From: [Eubacterium] saphenum
Lineage (GTDB): Bacteria; Bacillota; Clostridia; Lachnospirales; Anaerotignaceae
Direction of reading: 5' to 3'
Length of the DNA stretch: 64,000 bases
Assembly: GCA_004557645.1 (NCBI GenBank)
Contig: SFGI01000001.1
Span: 60,359 to 124,358 of the forward strand
This document shows positions 61,180 to 64,000 of the stretch, one piece after another. Both the position numbers and the translations under genes were made by a program. A model generated the notes under the pieces. It worked only from the letters and a program-made list of their open reading frames with translations, made no database searches and was not told the origin of the DNA. Within the stretch, counting starts at the first letter, position 1. Each line of letters opens with the position of its first letter.

Positions 61180-61425
61180 ATGGGGAATTATGTGATGGTT
61201 TGTGCGATTTTCGTCTGCCTGCTTGCCCTGGCGCTGATCGCCTTGGCAAAGCCCTTGCAGGTATTATGCAGATTAGGACTTTCTGCCATAGCCGGGGGCT
61301 GTGTCCTCTTTTTGGGAAAAAGCCTTGGGGCAGCCGTGGGGGTAAACGCAGCCACCCTGGCGGTTTCTGCCCTGCTGGGGATGCCCGGGGTGGCAGGGAT
61401 GTTCGTCCTGAGCTTCTTACTGTAG
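61180..61425 (+). CDS. bofA: BofA-family protein, inhibitor of pro-sigmaK processing
   Basis: 81 residues, two hydrophobic segments (AIFVCLLALALIALAKPLQVL and AIAGGCVLFLGKSLG) and the conserved C-terminal VNAATLAVSALLGMPGVAGMFVLSFLL of the BofA family. In Bacillus it holds the SpoIVFB protease inactive during sporulation. This is a strong sign that the organism is a spore former or descends from one. It follows yaaL in the same operon. Confidence 0.88.
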   Translation: MGNYVMVCAIFVCLLALALIALAKPLQVLCRLGLSAIAGGCVLFLGKSLGAAVGVNAATLAVSALLGMPGVAGMFVLSFLL

Positions 61426-61475
61426 GAGTATGACGAAAGCGCGAAAAAAAGTCGATTTTCGACAAACCCTTCGAT

Positions 61476-61504
61476 TTGACAAGGATGGAAAGATGTGGTA
61501 TCTT
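61476..61504 (+). promoter_or_regulatory. Predicted promoter of a short transcript with DnaA boxes at its start
   Basis: TTGACA, 17 bases, TATCTT. Two perfect DnaA boxes (61510-61518 and 61522-61530, both TGTGGATAA) lie at and just after the expected start site. Confidence 0.6.
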
Positions 61505-61633
61505 AAATGTGTGGATAAGTTTGTGGATAACCACTACTTCCCTGTGTATAACACATGGTTATTTGCATTGTCCCAAAGGAAATTGAACTCCTTTTACGAT
61601 AAGAAAGATTACCCCATTTCTTATCCTTTCTAA
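61493..61633 (+). CDS. Possible 46-residue small protein or small RNA
   Basis: Between bofA and the rhomboid gene a promoter-like site and a strong terminator (61634-61659) bracket about 150 bases. An ATG at 61493 with AAGGA seven bases before opens a frame MWYLKCVDKFVDNHYF... that ends with TAA directly at the foot of the terminator hairpin. The start lies inside the predicted promoter, so this peptide would be made only by read-through from yaaL-bofA. A transcript from the promoter would be non-coding. Both options are weak. Confidence 0.25.
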   Translation: MWYLKCVDKFVDNHYFPVYNTWLFALSQRKLNSFYDKKDYPISYPF

Positions 61634-61659
61634 GCCCGCCTGCCCCGGCGGGCTTTTTT
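61634..61659 (+). terminator. Terminator
   Basis: GCCCGCC, loop, GGCGGGC and six T. Confidence 0.85.
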
Positions 61660-61764
61660 CGTGTGCCGTTTTTTTTATTTTACAGGAATTTTAAGAGAAA
61701 GTTCAAAAATCTCAGCCTTTCTTATGTTATCATAGAAGAAAAGAAGAAAAGAGGAGAAAACTCC

Positions 61765-62784
61765 ATGGAATTTTGGGAAAATCTGCGGATGCGGCTGGAA
61801 AACAGCGGTTTCCGCAAAGTACGAAACAAAGAAAATTGGTATTGGCGGGCGGAAAACCCCGTGCTGTATCTGTTGTGCCTGTTGGACCGGGAGGAGGACG
61901 GCTGGAAAGAGGATCATATGACCTTTGTCGATTTCGGCAGGCGGATGGAGGAACGGCTGGAGGAATTCCACTGCACCCGTGTGGTAGCCCTCAGCGTTCT
62001 TGTGGATAAAGAGGGGGAAAATGCCCCTGTGGATGCTGTGGAAACAGGAGATATCTCCGGTTTCAATGCTTACGACGAAAAATTTTATCGCGTTTTCTGG
62101 CAATTTTCGACAGAAAGCGGCAAGGTCACCGCAGGGAAACATCAGCCCGATCAGCTGCTGGGCATCGAAAAGCTGCTCTCGGCAGCGGCAAAGGGAAAGG
62201 AACCGGAGGTCCTTGTTTTCAGGGACAGCAAGGAACAGAAAAAGCCCATTGCCACGGCAGTTATTTTTGCTGTCTGTGCGGCACTGCTGCTGGTGACCAT
62301 GCTTTCTCCCCAAGGGGAGGAGATCCTGACCCAATTTGGGCTGAGCCGATGGGGCATCCAGGCGGGGCAATATTATCGCTTCTTCACCTGCATGTTCCTC
62401 CATGCAGGCATCCTGCATCTGGTGTCCAACGGTGTATATCTCTATTATTTTGGCGTGCGGGCAGAACGGCTTTTGGGCACAGGGCGGTTTCTGGTGCTGT
62501 ATCTGGTTTCGGGGCTCTGCGGCGGTCTGCTGAGCGTGGCACTGAGCAGCGGCGGCATTTCCATTGGTGCCTCCGGTGCCATCTATGGCCTATTGGGGGC
62601 CATGCTCCTGCTGACCAAAAAACATGGCTCCCGCTATACGGGCATGAACTACGCTACTATGCTGCTCTTGGCGGCAACGGCCATCTGCTTTGGTTTTCTG
62701 GAGCCCGGTGTGGATAACATGGCCCATATCGGCGGTCTGCTGGGCGGCATGGCTGTGTTTGCCCTGCTTTTGCGGAAAAAATAA
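61765..62784 (+). CDS. Rhomboid-family intramembrane serine protease
   Basis: 339 residues from the ATG at 61765 (MEFWENLRMRLENSGF) after GAGGAG; the longer frame covers non-coding DNA. The first 160 or so residues form a cytoplasmic domain not in simple rhomboids. Six membrane helices follow from about 170. Catalytic motifs are FLHAGILHLVSNGVYLYYFG, the serine in SIGASGAIYGLLGA and the histidine in DNMAHIGGLLGGM. It cuts membrane proteins within or near the bilayer. The N-terminal domain may supply nucleotide or partner binding. Confidence 0.92.
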   Translation: MEFWENLRMRLENSGFRKVRNKENWYWRAENPVLYLLCLLDREEDGWKEDHMTFVDFGRRMEERLEEFHCTRVVALSVLVDKEGENAPVDAVETGDISGFNAYDEKFYRVFWQFSTESGKVTAGKHQPDQLLGIEKLLSAAAKGKEPEVLVFRDSKEQKKPIATAVIFAVCAALLLVTMLSPQGEEILTQFGLSRWGIQAGQYYRFFTCMFLHAGILHLVSNGVYLYYFGVRAERLLGTGRFLVLYLVSGLCGGLLSVALSSGGISIGASGAIYGLLGAMLLLTKKHGSRYTGMNYATMLLLAATAICFGFLEPGVDNMAHIGGLLGGMAVFALLLRKK

Positions 62785-62791
62785 GGAAAAC

Positions 62792-63023
62792 TGTGGACAA
62801 CCTATGGATAACCTGTAGAGTTATCCCCAGAAATCCTGTGGATAAGGGGTCAGTTATCCCCAGAAAAAATATGCAATACAAGATGAATATTATGATTTGC
62901 CGTAAAATCAGCATATTTTCAGTCGTTTCCTGAAGAAAAAGCAAAATACCCCCCATATCTTGAGGGTGACATAATGAGTTATCCCCAAAATTTTTGTGGA
63001 TAACCCCGATTGCTTGTGGATAA
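62792..63023. promoter_or_regulatory. Large DnaA-box cluster upstream of the UDG-like gene
   Basis: Perfect boxes TGTGGATAA at 62837-62845, 62995-63003 and 63015-63023, and one-mismatch boxes at 62792 (TGTGGACAA), 62803 (TATGGATAA), 62821, 62854 and 62979 (TTATCCCCA). Eight sites in 230 bases, comparable in density to the origin. The region is AT-rich in its middle and holds no gene. Confidence 0.8.
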
Positions 63024-63056
63024 CCCTGTGTGGAATGGGGAAAAAGGAGAAAATCT

Positions 63057-63647
63057 ATGAAAAAAATACAAGATATCCAGAAAAATTTATTGGAAGCGTT
63101 GCAGGCTTCTGTATACAGCGAAAAAACCATTGTATTCGGGGAAGGGGCGGAACAGCCTGCCCTGATGATGATCGGCGAAGCCCCCGGCGGCGATGAGGAA
63201 AAGCAGGGACGTCCCTTTGTGGGTAAGGCGGGGAAAAACCTGTCTGCCTTTTTGGAGGTGGTTGGGCTGAAACGGGAGGAAATCTACATATCCAATGTGG
63301 TGAAGCTGCGCCCCACCAAGGAAAGCCCCAAAACGGGCAAGGCGGTGAATCGTCCCCCTTCTGCCCAGGAAATCGCCTTTTTCCTGCCCTTTTTGCAGGA
63401 GGAGATCAAAGCCATTGCCCCGAAGGTCATCGTGACGCTGGGAAATGTACCCCTGAAAGCGGTGACGGGGGAAAAGAAGGCCGTTATTGGGGATTACCAT
63501 GGGGTTCCTATGCCTTTATCCGATGGACGCACCCTGTTTGCCCTCTATCACCCGGCGGCAGTCATCTATAATCGGGCATTGCAGGCGGTCTATGATGAAG
63601 ATTTGCTGAAATTGAAAGCCTTTTTACAGAAGGAGGGCTTGGCGTGA
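63057..63647 (+). CDS. Uracil-DNA-glycosylase-family protein, no Fe-S cysteines
   Basis: 196 residues from the ATG at 63057 (MKKIQDIQKNLLEALQAS). Motif A is GEAPGGDEEKQGRPFVGKAGKNL near residue 40 and the closing motif is LYHPAAVIYN near 170, with IVTLGNVPLKAV between, as in the family 4-type glycosylases that remove uracil from DNA. These usually hold a [4Fe-4S] cluster on four cysteines; this protein has no cysteine at all. So it is a cluster-free relative. It is coupled to the next gene by GTGA. Confidence 0.8.
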   Translation: MKKIQDIQKNLLEALQASVYSEKTIVFGEGAEQPALMMIGEAPGGDEEKQGRPFVGKAGKNLSAFLEVVGLKREEIYISNVVKLRPTKESPKTGKAVNRPPSAQEIAFFLPFLQEEIKAIAPKVIVTLGNVPLKAVTGEKKAVIGDYHGVPMPLSDGRTLFALYHPAAVIYNRALQAVYDEDLLKLKAFLQKEGLA

Positions 63648-63892
63648 AAACGGATCTGCAGAAAATCCCCTACGTGGGGAAGGAAACGGAGAAGGACTTG
63701 CTGCTGCTGGGGTTTGACAGCATCGCTTCCTTGAAGGGGGCAGACCCGGAAGCCATGTATCAGAAGGAATGTGAGCGGAAGGGGGTAAAAGTGGATAGAT
63801 GCCAGCTTTATGTCTACCGTATGGCGGTCTATTATGCGGAAAATGAGGTACACGACCCCGAAAAACTGAAATGGTGGAATTGGAAGAATTGA
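63644..63892 (+). CDS. Helix-hairpin-helix protein of the Cdd1 family
   Basis: 82 residues starting at a GTG that overlaps the previous stop (GTGA). The pattern LQKIPYVGKETEKDLLLLGFDSIASLKGADPEAMYQKECERKG, then VDRCQLYVYRMAVYYAE and ending in KLKWWNWK is that of the Cdd1/pathogenicity-locus family with one helix-hairpin-helix, a non-specific DNA-binding element. Its coupling to a uracil-DNA-glycosylase-like gene fits a DNA-repair accessory role; this is inferred. Confidence 0.82.
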   Translation: MKTDLQKIPYVGKETEKDLLLLGFDSIASLKGADPEAMYQKECERKGVKVDRCQLYVYRMAVYYAENEVHDPEKLKWWNWKN

Positions 63893-63938
63893 GATAGAAA
63901 AGGGGATAGTATGAGGAAATTGTTGGATTGGGAGAAGG

Positions 63939-64000
63939 ATGGTGGAGGCACAGAGGGAAAATAAGGTATTGGCTTACACCTATAGAGTGAAAAAGGACAG
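63939..64000 (+). CDS. Possible 5' end of a gene running off the window
   Basis: An open frame from an ATG at 63939 (MVEAQRENKVLAYTYRVKK) reaches the right edge without a stop. A GGGAG lies four bases before it, which is a poor distance. Too short to identify. Confidence 0.3.
   Translation, partial: MVEAQRENKVLAYTYRVKKD

Noticed and set aside
61430..61492. Extension of the small frame at 61.5 kb to an earlier start
   Set aside because: The extension overlaps the region just after bofA and has no ribosome site at its start.
1..64000. CRISPR arrays, rRNA and tRNA genes
   Set aside because: No regularly spaced direct repeats, no rRNA core sequences and no cloverleaf with TTC-loop sequence were recognised anywhere in the window.

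Overview
The window is about 64 kb of a low-to-mid-GC Firmicute chromosome around the replication origin. The order rpmH-oriC-dnaA-dnaN-S4 protein-recF-gyrB-gyrA, the BofA/YaaL pair, a DegV protein, a T-box in front of serS and a CIRCE site all point to the Clostridia, probably a relative of the Lachnospiraceae or Anaerotignum. That placement is inference; no rRNA gene is present to confirm it.

Region 1 (1-11.8 kb, all minus strand) is the early/replication module of a tailed-phage prophage, cut by the left edge of the window. From its promoter-proximal end it holds two small regulators, a zinc-ribbon protein, a DUF6273 protein, a membrane-anchored lytic transglycosylase, a RecB-like nuclease (DUF2800), an ssDNA-binding protein (DUF2815), a family A DNA polymerase, a candidate DNA-modification cassette (Mom-like protein, PAPS-reductase-like PP-loop enzyme, MT-A70 methyltransferase), ThyX, small nucleotide-metabolism proteins and the start of a VapE-type primase/helicase. 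Two genes are broken at 7-base homopolymers. No integrase or phage repressor lies at the right edge.

Region 2 (12-17.7 kb, minus) is a MATE exporter and the conserved mnmE-jag-yidC-yidD-rnpA-rpmH block. Region 3 (17.7-29.2 kb, plus) is a two-part oriC flanking dnaA, then dnaN, an S4-domain protein, an EamA transporter, an acidic protein, recF, gyrB and gyrA. Region 4 (29.4-42.4 kb) holds a potassium channel, zinc-ribbon and TPM proteins, a CapA-like lipoprotein, a GntR regulator, argS, a lipid kinase, two parS sites with parA-parB, a DUF4446 protein and a HAD phosphatase. Region 5 (42.4-43.8 kb) is an AT-rich BglII-type restriction-modification pair. Region 6 (44-64 kb) contains T-box/serS, small genes, hsp20 under CIRCE control, dapH and a diaminopimelate deacetylase, degV, a marR-MFP-RND efflux operon, a patatin, an rsuA-type pseudouridine synthase, yaaL-bofA, a rhomboid protease, a uracil-DNA-glycosylase-like gene and a Cdd1-like gene.

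The least expected content is non-coding. A family of hairpin-mosaic intergenic repeats is inserted between essential replication genes (dnaA/dnaN, dnaN/S4 gene, gyrB/gyrA, mnmE/jag), with stems that change sequence but keep their pairing. DnaA boxes cluster at three places outside oriC, one on a predicted promoter for a small transcript. One parS site doubles as a terminator, and a multi-hairpin palindromic element lies at 46.5 kb.
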